A stretch of 64,000 nucleotides of DNA from an uncultured Ruminococcus sp. (GTDB lineage Bacteria > Bacillota > Clostridia > Oscillospirales > Ruminococcaceae): the NCBI GenBank assembly GCA_947169885.1, contig CAMVRM010000014.1, positions 1-64,000 of the forward strand, given 5' to 3'. Position 1 is the first letter of the stretch. Every line of letters begins with the position of its first letter. The position numbers were made by a program, and so were the translations under genes. This document shows, one piece after another, positions 1-8,117 of the stretch. The notes under the pieces were generated by a model, which was given only the letters and a program-made list of their open reading frames with translations, made no database searches and was not told the DNA's origin.

Positions 1-57
1 TTTCATAATTCTATTATACCATATCTGTCAAGGTTTTGAAAATTGATTTGCGTGTGC

Positions 58-88
58 AAAAAAGACCTCATAGAAAAACTATGAGGTC
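58..88 (-). terminator. Rho-independent terminator of the tRNA-Thr transcript
   Basis: On the minus strand a perfect 10-bp stem (GACCTCATAG at 64-73 on the plus strand, CTATGAGGTC at 79-88) closes a 5-nt loop and is followed by a run of T. It lies 16 nt past the tRNA 3' end, so it should end that transcript. Confidence 0.9.
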
Positions 89-104
89 TGCGGTAAAAAC
101 ATAG

Positions 105-177
105 AGCTGATAGTCGGACTCGAACCGACGACCTGCGCATTACGAATGCGCTGCTCTACCAACTGAGCCATATCAGC
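105..177 (-). tRNA. tRNA-Thr (anticodon CGU)
   Basis: Read on the minus strand, a 7-bp acceptor stem GCTGATA/TATCAGC encloses a normal cloverleaf. The D arm contains GGCTCAGTTGGTAGAGC, the T arm contains GGTTCGAGTCC, and the anticodon stem-loop is GCGCA-TTCGTAA-TGCGC. The anticodon CGT reads the threonine codon ACG. The discriminator base is U, and CCA is not encoded, so it must be added after transcription. Confidence 0.95.
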
Positions 178-203
178 ATATATTTATGTCAAATTGCTTA
201 TCT

Positions 204-232
204 ATTATACCTCATTTTTACAGCATTGTCAA
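204..232 (-). promoter_or_regulatory. Sigma-A promoter of tRNA-Thr
   Basis: On the minus strand TTGACA (plus 227-232) and TATAAT (plus 204-209) are separated by exactly 17 bp, a full consensus vegetative promoter 27 bp upstream of the tRNA. The rest of 178-335 is AT-rich, with no gene seen. Confidence 0.85.
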
Positions 233-335
233 TAGCGTTAACATTTTTTTTACATTTTCTTTTGCTGAATTACTTAACATATCAAAAGAAATTTGTCTTT
301 TTACAAAAAAATATGAAATTTGTCTTAATTTATCA

Positions 336-364
336 TTGACAAATTAGACAAAATGTTGTATAAT
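336..364 (+). promoter_or_regulatory. Consensus promoter of the SipW/McrB-like operon
   Basis: TTGACA (336-341), a 17-bp spacer and TATAAT (359-364) form a perfect sigma-A promoter, with transcription expected from about 371. Two GACAAA words lie at 338-343 and 347-352, on the -35 box and in the spacer. The direct repeat GAAATTTGTCTT occurs at 288-299 and 315-326 upstream, so a repressor or activator site is likely. Confidence 0.85.
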
Positions 365-377
365 ATAAGGGAATAAG

Positions 378-394
378 TATGTCGGTGAGACATA
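378..394 (+). promoter_or_regulatory. Hairpin at the start of the operon leader
   Basis: TATGTC-GGTGA-GACATA is a perfect 6-bp stem with a 5-nt loop. It sits just after the predicted transcription start and before the ribosome site of the first gene. It could stabilise the 5' end or bind a regulator; its role is unknown. Confidence 0.5.
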
Positions 395-415
395 AGTGAA
401 AGGGTGAACAGTTCA

Positions 416-1201
416 ATGGCTCAGCAAAAAAAAGTAACAACGGTCAACGGAGTTCGTGCAGTCGAATTGTTTTACCGCATAATCAGAGATATTTCAAGCG
501 GCAACTGCGCTTTTTATCAGTCACAGACAAGGCTCAACACCCCGGGGCTGGGAACGCTCCAGCCCGAGGAGTTCAGAGACACCGCCGAGATAACGACACA
601 GTGCCTGAGACTGTTCGAGCTGGAATACTTGCAGGTGCTCGAAGCAATAAACAAATTTATCGAGCGTGAGATACTTTTTCAGTGGGTCTCGGTCTATATG
701 CCCGTTAAGTTCCTGAACCAGCCAAACGCCGACAAAAAGATCTATGACATGGCTAACCGTTTCAAGGTCACGCCCAGCAAGATATGCTTTGCACTTCCCG
801 TCACGCTGCTGAATGAAGACCCTGCAACAACATCGGGCACGATAAAGTTCCTCAGAAACCACGGATTCCATTTCATGATAACCGACTTCGGCTCGGCAGG
901 CTGTCCGCTCATGAAGCTTTCGGATTTCGAGGTGGATTATGTTGTTCTCAGCAATGAAGTGACTGAATATCTTGGTAAGAGCGAGCGCTCTGACAGTGCG
1001 GTAAAATCGCTTATTGACTTCGTTAGAGGTCTTGACGTTGAGCCTATCGCTGACGGTGTTTCAGGCTCGGCACAGGCTGAAAAGCTCTATGAATTCGAGT
1101 GCAATTACTGTGCAGGACCTCTTTCGGGCAAATATGTTGCTGAAAGATACGTCCGCAGAAGATCGGATCAGGCTGTCGAGGATGCAAACAACGAAAAATA
1201 A
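416..1201 (+). CDS. Degenerate EAL-domain protein
   Basis: This 261-residue soluble protein resembles the EAL fold of cyclic-di-GMP phosphodiesterases. It has an FYQSQ strand near residue 34, TDFGSAG at 156-162 (compare DDFGxG), DYVVL at 174-178 (compare D.vKiD) and IADGVS at 211-216 (compare iAEGVE). The EAL signature itself, the lysine of the KiD strand and the glutamate of the last motif are all missing. It is therefore probably not an active phosphodiesterase and may bind a ligand or a partner. The ATG at 416 was chosen because AAAGGGTG lies about 10 nt upstream; an in-frame GTG exists at 404. It is the first gene of a seven-gene operon, 22 bp before the next start. Confidence 0.7.
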   Translation: MAQQKKVTTVNGVRAVELFYRIIRDISSGNCAFYQSQTRLNTPGLGTLQPEEFRDTAEITTQCLRLFELEYLQVLEAINKFIEREILFQWVSVYMPVKFLNQPNADKKIYDMANRFKVTPSKICFALPVTLLNEDPATTSGTIKFLRNHGFHFMITDFGSAGCPLMKLSDFEVDYVVLSNEVTEYLGKSERSDSAVKSLIDFVRGLDVEPIADGVSGSAQAEKLYEFECNYCAGPLSGKYVAERYVRRRSDQAVEDANNEK

Positions 1202-1223
1202 ATTTTAAAAAGGAGAATTGACT

Positions 1224-1937
1224 TTGGCTGAAGATGTAAGAGATATACTTGAGCTTCGGAGAACTGCCAAAGAGGTAAAGCGCTATAAGATAATTATGAG
1301 GGTCATGGGACTGCTCACGATACTGCTAATAGCTATCGTTGCGGTCGCTTATGCGATCTCTTATTTCTATGACAAGTACGGCAGCTTTACCGTTAAGATC
1401 AGTAAGTATGATATGATGAGGCAGGGTCTGACGCTGTCAGAGATACCCGAATATGAACGCACCGAAGCGGTACTCAATGCCGACATCGTTTATGATATGA
1501 CGAACATAAGCGGCAATGACCTGCCCGAAAACATCGACATGATAAACGGCAGTCACAACGGTGAAAGCTACATAGCCTACACCTTTTATCTCATAAACGC
1601 AGGTGACGACACTATCACCTACGAGGGTGAGATGACAATGGAAAACATCACAAACAATGTTGACGAAGCTGTGAGGGTCGCAGTTTATGTCAATGGCGAA
1701 AAAACGGTTTATGGCAAGACAAAATCAAACGGCACGGGAAAGGAATCAGACTGCGACAGCGAATTTACCTCATCTACGGTCGTTATGCAAACCAAACACG
1801 AAGCTTTTGAGCCGAAATCAAAAGACAAGTTCACGGTTGTTGTATGGATAGAGGGCAACGATCCCGACTGCACCGATGAACTTATCGGCGGCACATTAAA
1901 GCTCGGCATGGACTTTAAGATAGTAGAATCAACTTAA
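1224..1937 (+). CDS. Membrane-anchored extracellular protein, possibly TasA/camelysin-like SipW substrate
   Basis: A charged cytoplasmic N-terminus of about 25 residues is followed by one hydrophobic segment at about 26-47 and an exported region of about 190 residues rich in beta-strand-like sequence. The stretch IAYTFYLINAGDD and the alternating strands after it resemble the beta-sandwich of TasA/camelysin proteins. That fold assignment is tentative. The gene lies immediately before a SipW-type signal peptidase, the usual processor of TasA-like proteins, which supports the guess. A TTG start at 1224 is preferred (AGGAG ends 8 nt upstream) over the TTG at 1218. The long cytoplasmic tail before the membrane segment is unusual for a simple secreted substrate. 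Confidence 0.6.
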   Translation: MAEDVRDILELRRTAKEVKRYKIIMRVMGLLTILLIAIVAVAYAISYFYDKYGSFTVKISKYDMMRQGLTLSEIPEYERTEAVLNADIVYDMTNISGNDLPENIDMINGSHNGESYIAYTFYLINAGDDTITYEGEMTMENITNNVDEAVRVAVYVNGEKTVYGKTKSNGTGKESDCDSEFTSSTVVMQTKHEAFEPKSKDKFTVVVWIEGNDPDCTDELIGGTLKLGMDFKIVEST

Positions 1938-1960
1938 AAAAGTAAAGAGGTAAAAGTCAA

Positions 1961-2683
1961 ATGAAAAATGTATTGAAAACAGTGGTAAACGTTCTCGCAT
2001 GGGTGATCCTTATACTTGCGCTTTTGGTAACGCTCATCGTATTTTCGTCGGGAAGAAACAACGGCGTTGCAAACCTTTTCGGATTTATCCCCATGACCGT
2101 TGAGTCGGATTCGATGAAGCCAACATTCAAAAAAGGCGATCTTATCATATGCAAGGAAGTCGAAGATCTTAACAAGCTCAAAGAGGGTGACGTTATCACA
2201 TTCTGGACGATAATCGACGGCAAAAAAGTCAAGAACACGCATAGGATCGTCGGAATAAATATGGCTGAAAATTCCAGAAGCTTTGTGACCCGAGGCGATA
2301 ACAACAGCATTGATGATGATATGCCCGCATACGCAGGAGACATCATCGGCGAGTGGACCAACTTCAAAATGGGCGGCGCAGGAAAAGCTATGAACTTTTT
2401 AAGGACAAAAACAGGCTTCTTCATCTGCATCGTTATCCCCATGGCGATTTTCTTCCTTATCGAGCTTTACAAGTTCATCGTTACGGTACAGGAGGTCAGA
2501 AAACCTGCACTTACTGCCGATGACGAAGAAGAGATAAAGCGCCGTGCTATCGAGGAATACCTTGCAAGTCAGAAACAGTCGGGCGGCTCTGTAACGGAAG
2601 TGAAAGAGAGCGACGTTTCGGAAGAAAGCAGTGAAACTTCCGACAGCAGTGAGGGGGCTGAAAACGCTGACAGCGAAGAATAA
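1961..2683 (+). CDS. sipW: SipW-type (S26B) signal peptidase I
   Basis: This membrane serine protease should cut signal peptides outside the membrane. Residues 5-28 form the first membrane segment. The catalytic serine motif ESDSMKPT places Ser51. The second catalytic residue is a histidine (THRIV, His94) rather than the lysine of ordinary bacterial enzymes, which marks the SipW/ER class. VTRGDNN near residue 109 is the conserved strand, and a second membrane segment lies at about 146-170. The C-terminal 70 residues are acidic and rich in Ser and Glu. It lies between the TasA-like gene and the AAA+ gene. A second, fused copy of the same catalytic domain is encoded at 4371-7397. Confidence 0.9.
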   Translation: MKNVLKTVVNVLAWVILILALLVTLIVFSSGRNNGVANLFGFIPMTVESDSMKPTFKKGDLIICKEVEDLNKLKEGDVITFWTIIDGKKVKNTHRIVGINMAENSRSFVTRGDNNSIDDDMPAYAGDIIGEWTNFKMGGAGKAMNFLRTKTGFFICIVIPMAIFFLIELYKFIVTVQEVRKPALTADDEEEIKRRAIEEYLASQKQSGGSVTEVKESDVSEESSETSDSSEGAENADSEE

Positions 2684-2728
2684 AACGCTGTCTGTCCCTC
2701 GGAAATTTTTAAAGAACGGAGAGAAGCT

Positions 2729-4312
2729 ATGAACGGATTTCTTAAATGGTTTTTTGTGTTTATAAGTGAGATGCTAAAGGGATTCGGACTGATCTTCGGC
2801 GGATTGTGGAGAGGTCTGAAACAGATCTTCAACATCAAAAACTATATCAACGTATTCAAACAATACTCAACGACATTCGGTGTCGGCGGCTGGGTACTTG
2901 CTGTGCTTGCGATAATCGTGGTCATCGCTATCTATGCGCTGATAGTGTTCATTCTCGTGCTTGCAATAAGGAAATACATAAGGTTCAGGCACTCGATAGT
3001 CAGCAACGAGGATCTTCTCGAAGAGATAGCTCAGCTCCAGCGTCAGGTACTCAAAATGACGAAGGAAAAAGACGAGATAATGGCGATGAAAGTTGCACAA
3101 ATGGGACTTCCCGTTTCGGCGGCAGGAGGGCTATCGCTCGCTGACGGAAATATGGCGCTTGCAGGTGCTGAGGGCGGCGAGGCAGCCGAGGCTCCTCCCG
3201 AGATAACCGCTGACGGCGTTGTTCAGACAACCGACCGCCGTTTCTCGAAACTTATGGAGGTCGACAGCTTCTACAAGACCTACACTCCGCCTGAGTATGA
3301 CAATGAGATCTCCCTTGAGGGACTTGTGGACAGATACCGCAATTTCGCCTGCTCACGCATGAAGCTTTATTACGACCATAAGACGATACGCTTGTTCTTT
3401 GCAGGCATGGCTTCAACAAAGCTTATCATCCTGCAAGGTATTTCCGGTACAGGTAAAACTTCACTTCCCTACTCTTTAGGCAAGTTCCTGCAAGTCGATA
3501 CGACTATCGCATCTGTTCAGCCGTCATGGAGAGACAGAACGGAACTTTTCGGCTACTTCAACGAATTTACAAAGAACTTCAACGAAACGGAAGTACTCAA
3601 AAGAATCTACTCATCGGGCTACAACAACGATATAAACCTTATCCTGCTCGATGAGATGAACATTGCACGTATCGAGTATTACTTCGCAGAGATGCTATCT
3701 ATCCTTGAAATGCCAAACGCTGACGAGTGGGAACTGGACATCGTGCCGAACACATGGTCAACTGACCCTGAAAGACTTGACAGAGGAAAACTTGTTATCC
3801 CTCAGAACGTGTGGTATATCGGAACGGCGAACAACGATGACTCAACATACGCTATCTCCGATAAGGTCTATGACCGTGCCCAGCCGATAAACCTTGACTC
3901 CAAAGGCGTGCCGTTTGAAGCACCCGACACTCCGCCGATAAACCTAGGCTTCGATCACTTGGATCAGATGTTCAAGGAAGCGTTCGACAAATACCCTATC
4001 TCGCAGGAGAATTTACGAAAGATACAGCAGCTTGACCTGTGGGTCATCGAAAAACTCCGAGTGGCTTTCGGTAACCGTATCTTAAAGCAAATGGGTCTGT
4101 TCGTGCCTGTTTACGTTGCCTGCGGCGGCGAGGAACTTGACGGCATAGACTATGTTCTTGCAACAAAGATATTCAGAAAGTTCGAGTCTCTGAACCTTGC
4201 AATGCTTCGTGAAGAACTGAGAGAACTCTGCGTTTACATGAACAAATCGTTCGGCAAGGGCAAGATGAACGAATCTATCGCATATCTCGAAAGATTACAG
4301 AAATTGTTCTGA
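2729..4312 (+). CDS. Membrane-tethered McrB-type AAA+ ATPase
   Basis: The N-terminus has an amphipathic hydrophobic stretch (about 4-25) and a clear membrane helix at about 52-84. A coiled coil (about 90-122) and an Ala/Gly/Glu-rich linker (125-165) follow. The AAA+ domain has Walker A GISGTGKT at 237-244, the strand QPSWRDRTELFGYFN typical of McrB/MoxR-like ATPases, Walker B LILLDEMN at about 303-310, and a sensor-1 region GTANNDDST. McrB proteins normally partner a McrC subunit. Here the next gene encodes a protein whose N-terminus resembles the DUF2357 region of McrC-like proteins. Membrane attachment is unusual for this class and argues for a role at the cell surface rather than in DNA restriction. 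The nucleotide used is not known. Confidence 0.8.
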   Translation: MNGFLKWFFVFISEMLKGFGLIFGGLWRGLKQIFNIKNYINVFKQYSTTFGVGGWVLAVLAIIVVIAIYALIVFILVLAIRKYIRFRHSIVSNEDLLEEIAQLQRQVLKMTKEKDEIMAMKVAQMGLPVSAAGGLSLADGNMALAGAEGGEAAEAPPEITADGVVQTTDRRFSKLMEVDSFYKTYTPPEYDNEISLEGLVDRYRNFACSRMKLYYDHKTIRLFFAGMASTKLIILQGISGTGKTSLPYSLGKFLQVDTTIASVQPSWRDRTELFGYFNEFTKNFNETEVLKRIYSSGYNNDINLILLDEMNIARIEYYFAEMLSILEMPNADEWELDIVPNTWSTDPERLDRGKLVIPQNVWYIGTANNDDSTYAISDKVYDRAQPINLDSKGVPFEAPDTPPINLGFDHLDQMFKEAFDKYPISQENLRKIQQLDLWVIEKLRVAFGNRILKQMGLFVPVYVACGGEELDGIDYVLATKIFRKFESLNLAMLREELRELCVYMNKSFGKGKMNESIAYLERLQKLF

Positions 4313-4370
4313 TAACGGTTCGTAATGATAACGCCAATAATTCCGAATCAAAAGAAAGGGGGGAGGACTA

Positions 4371-7300
4371 TTGGCAGATGATTACGGCAAGTGGTATGAG
4401 GAGTTCAAAGACTTAGCAGATATTTTCGGCGAGGACGAACTTTATGAAGCAGTTGTCAAACTGGTCGAAAGCAGCAAGAACTCTTTTGCCATGAACCGCC
4501 GCATCATGGCAAAAGCGATAGATGTTTCATGGGTCGAAGCTATTGAGAACGGACTTGTTCACCTTGATAACGTTCTGAGAAATCCACGAAAAACTATCGA
4601 GGACGTTGAAGAGATAGTCCCCATTGCTCTTTCAAGAAAAATAACGGTGGATTCTGTCAGGCACCTTGCACAGCACACCGACCTCATACAAAGCATAGAC
4701 AAAAAAACGGGCAAGATAACCCCGTCAAAAATACTTAATATACACAAAGAAGAAAGCCTGATGACCTATGAGAACAAGTTCGTCAACACGCTGGTGGACA
4801 GACTGTTCATTTTCGTTAACAGGCGCTATGAAAAATTGGCAGTCGTCCCCCGTGACGAACTTGTGCATTCGATAGGCTATGAAACGTTTATTGAACAAGG
4901 TTCGAGAGGCAGACTTAAAATGTCGGTCAACATCGAAACGGTGGACGGCATCGAAGCTTACAATGAAAACGGTTACACAGTCTGGCAGCGAGTCGAGAAG
5001 CTGAAAAAGGCTATCGAGGGCTACAAAGGTTCGGAACTTTGCATGGCGCTGGGCAATACATATGTCCGACCGCCTATCATGAGAACGAATGCGATCATGA
5101 AAAATGTTGACCTCAAAGCCTGTCTGACGCTGTGGCAGTACATCGAAAGCTACGATAAGGTGGGTTACTCAATAAACGTTGAGGAAACAGTCCTCAGACC
5201 GCAGGAGCAGTACATGAAGGATATGTACAGGCTTGCGGTGCTGGAACTGCTGCTTTTCAGGACTTACACCACATCAGATACAAGCTACACAGAACTGAAA
5301 TCGCAGAAATCAAAACCAACTTCTCCTAAGATAATCAAGAAGTTTGAAAAGGAACTTTCTCCCGATTATGATGTTACGGTAGATGCAGTCGCAGGCTATA
5401 TCAGCGCTGACGGAAATTTTCAGCTGGAAAAACGTCTGCCGACAGACATCAAGGGGGTTCTGGGTGAGATAAATCAGGTCATCGAGATCGAGAAAGCTTA
5501 TCTCGAAGAGAAAGAACTTGAACGTCTTGAACGTATCAGAGCCGAGGAAGAAGAAGAACGCCGTCAGGAAGAGATCGCAAGGGTCGAAGCCGCACGGCAG
5601 GAAGAATTGCGGCGTATCGAGCGTCAGCGTGAAGAAGAAGAACGGCAGCGTCAGGAACTTATCGCCCAAAAGCGTGCCGAGATCGAAGCGCAGGAGCGTG
5701 AACGTGAACGTCTTGAACAGGAGCGCTTGGCAAGGCTCGAAGAAATACGCAAGCGTGAGGAAGAAGAAGCCCGCAGGCGTGAAGAAGAACGGCTCAGGCG
5801 TGAGGAAGAAGAACGCATCGCCGCTGAACGTGAGCGCATAAGCCAGAACAGGCAGAAAATGCGCAGCGAACTCGGTGAAGCTGAGGGCGTTGCGCCTATC
5901 GAGGAACAGAGCGAGGAAGAACTTGAACGTCAGGCATATGCCGATGTTACCGAGGCAGAGATTGAGGAAGCTATCGCTGAGATCGAAGAAAATGCTGCCG
6001 AGGGAGAGGAAGAATCTGAGTTTGAAGACCCGAGAGCTGTTGCCGCACGTCACAGGCTGGAACAGCAGCGCAAAGAAAAAGAGCGCATAGAAAAGGAACG
6101 TGCCGAAAGGCTCAAAGCCGAAAGAGAGTACTTCCAGAACAAGCCTTTCGAGGACATACGCAAAGAATACTCGAAGAACCCGATACATCTTATACCGAGA
6201 ATTATCCGCTGGATACTTGCAATGGTATTCGGCATAATACCACGGGATACCGACAATCCTGCATTCAAGCAGAAGCGCAAGGAGATCGTTCAGAAGAAAC
6301 GGCAGAAAGAGCAGGAACTTCAGAAAAAGAACGAAATGGAAGTTTACTACCGCAAGTACGCAAAGACTTTCAAATACTCGTTCATTCGCAGTATCGACGA
6401 CTACAAGTTCAAGAAGAAAAAGCGCAAGCAGCTCAAAAACAAGCCGAAACCTGTTTACACTCCGCCGAACCGTACTCCCGAGCAGCAGCTTGAGATAAAC
6501 AACGAAATGAAGCGGCTTTACAGAGAGTATCACGTAACGATAAGAGAAAAGCTGACACGCCGCATGGACGAAATGAATATTCGGCGCAGAGAAGCAAAGC
6601 GTGAACGTGATCACGAAAAACAGGTGGCTGAAAAACGCAAGGCTGAAAAGGCTCAGAAAAAAGCGGCTGAACAAAAAAAGCTCGTCAGAAAAAACGATGA
6701 GGACTTTGAGCAAAAGTCAAAGTTCAGCAAGGCGTTCAACATTGCAGCAACGGTGATACTGGTGCTTTGTGTCGGTATCATGGTGATAATTCTTGTGAGG
6801 TCGGCACAGGGCAAACCTACGGCGGTTTTCGGCAAGACACTGCTGAAAGTCGTCACGGGCAGCATGGAACCCTCGATACACGTCGGCGACTACATCAAGG
6901 TCGAGGAGACCGATCCCTCGCAGCTGAACGAGGGCGACATCATAACTTTCTACTCGGCGGACGAGGGCATCGAAGGATTGCTCGTCACACACAGGATAGC
7001 CGAAGTGAAAAGCGACGGCAGTTTTGTGACACGGGGCGACGCAAATCCCGTTTCGGACAGCACGACAGTAACGGCTGACAGGATACTCGGCAGATACACA
7101 GGCAAGGACAGGTTCTTTATGTGGATCGAATCCTTTGCAGATGCGAAAAAACTTCTGCTGCTTGTGGCTGTTATCCCGATATTCATAATATCGCTGCTGG
7201 AAGTGAGGTCGCTGCTTGTCATCGGCAAGGAGATCTCTGAACAGAAGATCGAGAACGCCGAGGAACAAAAGCAGAAAATGATCCGTGAAGCGATCGAAAA

Positions 7301-7397
7301 GGAAAAGCAAAGACTTGCAGAAGAAAATTATCAGCAGCAGGACAGTGAGGTGGTGACTGATGAATCAGGAAAGCCTGATGAAGAAGCGAATGATTAG
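4371..7397 (+). CDS. DUF2357/McrC-like protein fused to a SipW-type signal peptidase
   Basis: This 1008-residue protein has at least four parts. Residues 1-340 include ESLMTYENKFVNTLVDRLF, resembling DUF2357/McrC-like N-terminal regions; no PD-(D/E)XK nuclease motif follows. Residues 350-600 are a long Glu/Arg coiled coil. A hydrophobic patch (about 608-622) and a second basic coiled coil run to about 780. A SipW-type signal peptidase domain then follows: membrane helix about 788-808, TGSMEPS with Ser831, THRIAE with His874, VTRGDANP, and a last membrane helix at about 925-947. Both catalytic residues are present, so the peptidase could be active. The TTG start at 4371 follows the strong ribosome site GGGGGGAGGA. 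I know of no described protein with this architecture, but could not search for one. Confidence 0.75.
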   Translation: MADDYGKWYEEFKDLADIFGEDELYEAVVKLVESSKNSFAMNRRIMAKAIDVSWVEAIENGLVHLDNVLRNPRKTIEDVEEIVPIALSRKITVDSVRHLAQHTDLIQSIDKKTGKITPSKILNIHKEESLMTYENKFVNTLVDRLFIFVNRRYEKLAVVPRDELVHSIGYETFIEQGSRGRLKMSVNIETVDGIEAYNENGYTVWQRVEKLKKAIEGYKGSELCMALGNTYVRPPIMRTNAIMKNVDLKACLTLWQYIESYDKVGYSINVEETVLRPQEQYMKDMYRLAVLELLLFRTYTTSDTSYTELKSQKSKPTSPKIIKKFEKELSPDYDVTVDAVAGYISADGNFQLEKRLPTDIKGVLGEINQVIEIEKAYLEEKELERLERIRAEEEEERRQEEIARVEAARQEELRRIERQREEEERQRQELIAQKRAEIEAQERERERLEQERLARLEEIRKREEEEARRREEERLRREEEERIAAERERISQNRQKMRSELGEAEGVAPIEEQSEEELERQAYADVTEAEIEEAIAEIEENAAEGEEESEFEDPRAVAARHRLEQQRKEKERIEKERAERLKAEREYFQNKPFEDIRKEYSKNPIHLIPRIIRWILAMVFGIIPRDTDNPAFKQKRKEIVQKKRQKEQELQKKNEMEVYYRKYAKTFKYSFIRSIDDYKFKKKKRKQLKNKPKPVYTPPNRTPEQQLEINNEMKRLYREYHVTIREKLTRRMDEMNIRRREAKRERDHEKQVAEKRKAEKAQKKAAEQKKLVRKNDEDFEQKSKFSKAFNIAATVILVLCVGIMVIILVRSAQGKPTAVFGKTLLKVVTGSMEPSIHVGDYIKVEETDPSQLNEGDIITFYSADEGIEGLLVTHRIAEVKSDGSFVTRGDANPVSDSTTVTADRILGRYTGKDRFFMWIESFADAKKLLLLVAVIPIFIISLLEVRSLLVIGKEISEQKIENAEEQKQKMIREAIEKEKQRLAEENYQQQDSEVVTDESGKPDEEAND

Positions 7398-7818
7398 TGC
7401 GATCATTGCAGCTTGCATAACTACGATAGCACTTCTCGTTTTTATCGGTCTTTACGCCGATGCGATGCGGAGAGTTCAGGAAACTTACCGCAGGCAGTAC
7501 ATCACCGAGCTGGGACACATGAGCCGTGACATCGCCGCTTTCCGTGAGGCTGAGGGCGACCACGAGCTGAGATACCGCATGATAATCAGCGACATCAGCT
7601 GTGCAGGCAGTTATCTTTTCCTGCTTGACGATCATGAAAAACAGCAGATAACCATTAACGAAGTCAAGACCGTACTCATCAAATATCCCGAGCAGATGCG
7701 TGAAAAAAACAAAATGGAAGAACTGCAAAAAGCGGTTGACGACATTATCGCAGAACTAGACAAGGGATATGACGAGGCAGATGAACTTGTCAAGTCGATC
7801 GACAAGTTTGGGCACTGA
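7360..7818 (+). CDS. Small membrane-anchored helical protein of the SipW/McrB-like operon
   Basis: I do not recognise this 152-residue protein. A basic N-terminus (MKKRM) precedes one membrane helix at about 11-31, and the rest is predicted helical and charged, probably extracytoplasmic. It overlaps the end of the DUF2357-peptidase gene by 38 nt in another frame, which implies translational coupling. GAGGTG lies 8 nt before the ATG at 7360; a second in-frame ATG is at 7378. Its fixed place in the operon suggests it is a structural partner or substrate of the membrane proteins before it. Confidence 0.7.
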   Translation: MNQESLMKKRMISAIIAACITTIALLVFIGLYADAMRRVQETYRRQYITELGHMSRDIAAFREAEGDHELRYRMIISDISCAGSYLFLLDDHEKQQITINEVKTVLIKYPEQMREKNKMEELQKAVDDIIAELDKGYDEADELVKSIDKFGH

Positions 7819-7834
7819 TAAAGGAGGGGAACAG

Positions 7835-8068
7835 ATGGGCAGTCTTTCAGAAAAACGAAAGCTCAAAAAGGAAATAAAGGTCTGCCGACAGACTATCGAG
7901 GAGATCGAGCGTAAACGTTCCAGATCGCAGTCGGCACTTGTTCAGGCAGTTCTTTTGCAGGAAGAACCTGACGAAAATGACGTTGAGTGGTTCAACAAAT
8001 ACACAGGCGAGATAACCGCTTGCAGAAACCACATGATCGAGCTTCAGAAAAAGCTTAATTCGCTCTGA
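7835..8068 (+). CDS. Small coiled-coil protein, last gene of the SipW/McrB-like operon
   Basis: This 77-residue soluble protein is almost entirely helical. Heptad-like charged segments occur near residues 5-30 and 50-76, and no motif is recognisable. The ATG at 7835 follows a strong AAGGAGGGG site and lies 16 nt after the preceding stop. A terminator follows 11 nt past its stop codon, so it closes the operon. Function unknown; it may bind the coiled coils of the 1008-residue protein. Confidence 0.7.
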   Translation: MGSLSEKRKLKKEIKVCRQTIEEIERKRSRSQSALVQAVLLQEEPDENDVEWFNKYTGEITACRNHMIELQKKLNSL

Positions 8069-8079
8069 CAAACAAAAAA

Positions 8080-8109
8080 GCCGATGCTTTTGGAAATTAA
8101 AGCGTCGGC
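8080..8109. terminator. Terminator between convergent operons
   Basis: GCCGATGCTTT (8080-8090) pairs with AAAGCGTCGGC (8099-8109) over 11 bp with one G-U pair. T-rich sequence follows on the plus strand (TTATGCTTTT) and a T run follows on the minus strand. It probably ends both the operon from 404 and the azlCD-tatD transcript. Confidence 0.85.
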
Positions 8110-8117
8110 TTATGCTT

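Noticed and set aside
5500..5880. Dense repeats of GAAGAAGAACG-like words
   Set aside because: They encode the Glu/Arg coiled coil and vary in spacing. They are not a tandem DNA repeat or a CRISPR array.
5310..6713. Long minus-strand open frame (467 residues, Phe/Leu-rich)
   Set aside because: It mirrors the Glu/Arg-rich coiled coil of the 1008-residue protein; the complement of GAA codons reads as Phe. No start signal is seen.
2729..7397. A standard McrBC restriction system
   Set aside because: The ATPase is membrane-anchored, and the McrC-like protein shows a signal peptidase domain in place of a visible nuclease motif, so a restriction role is not supported.
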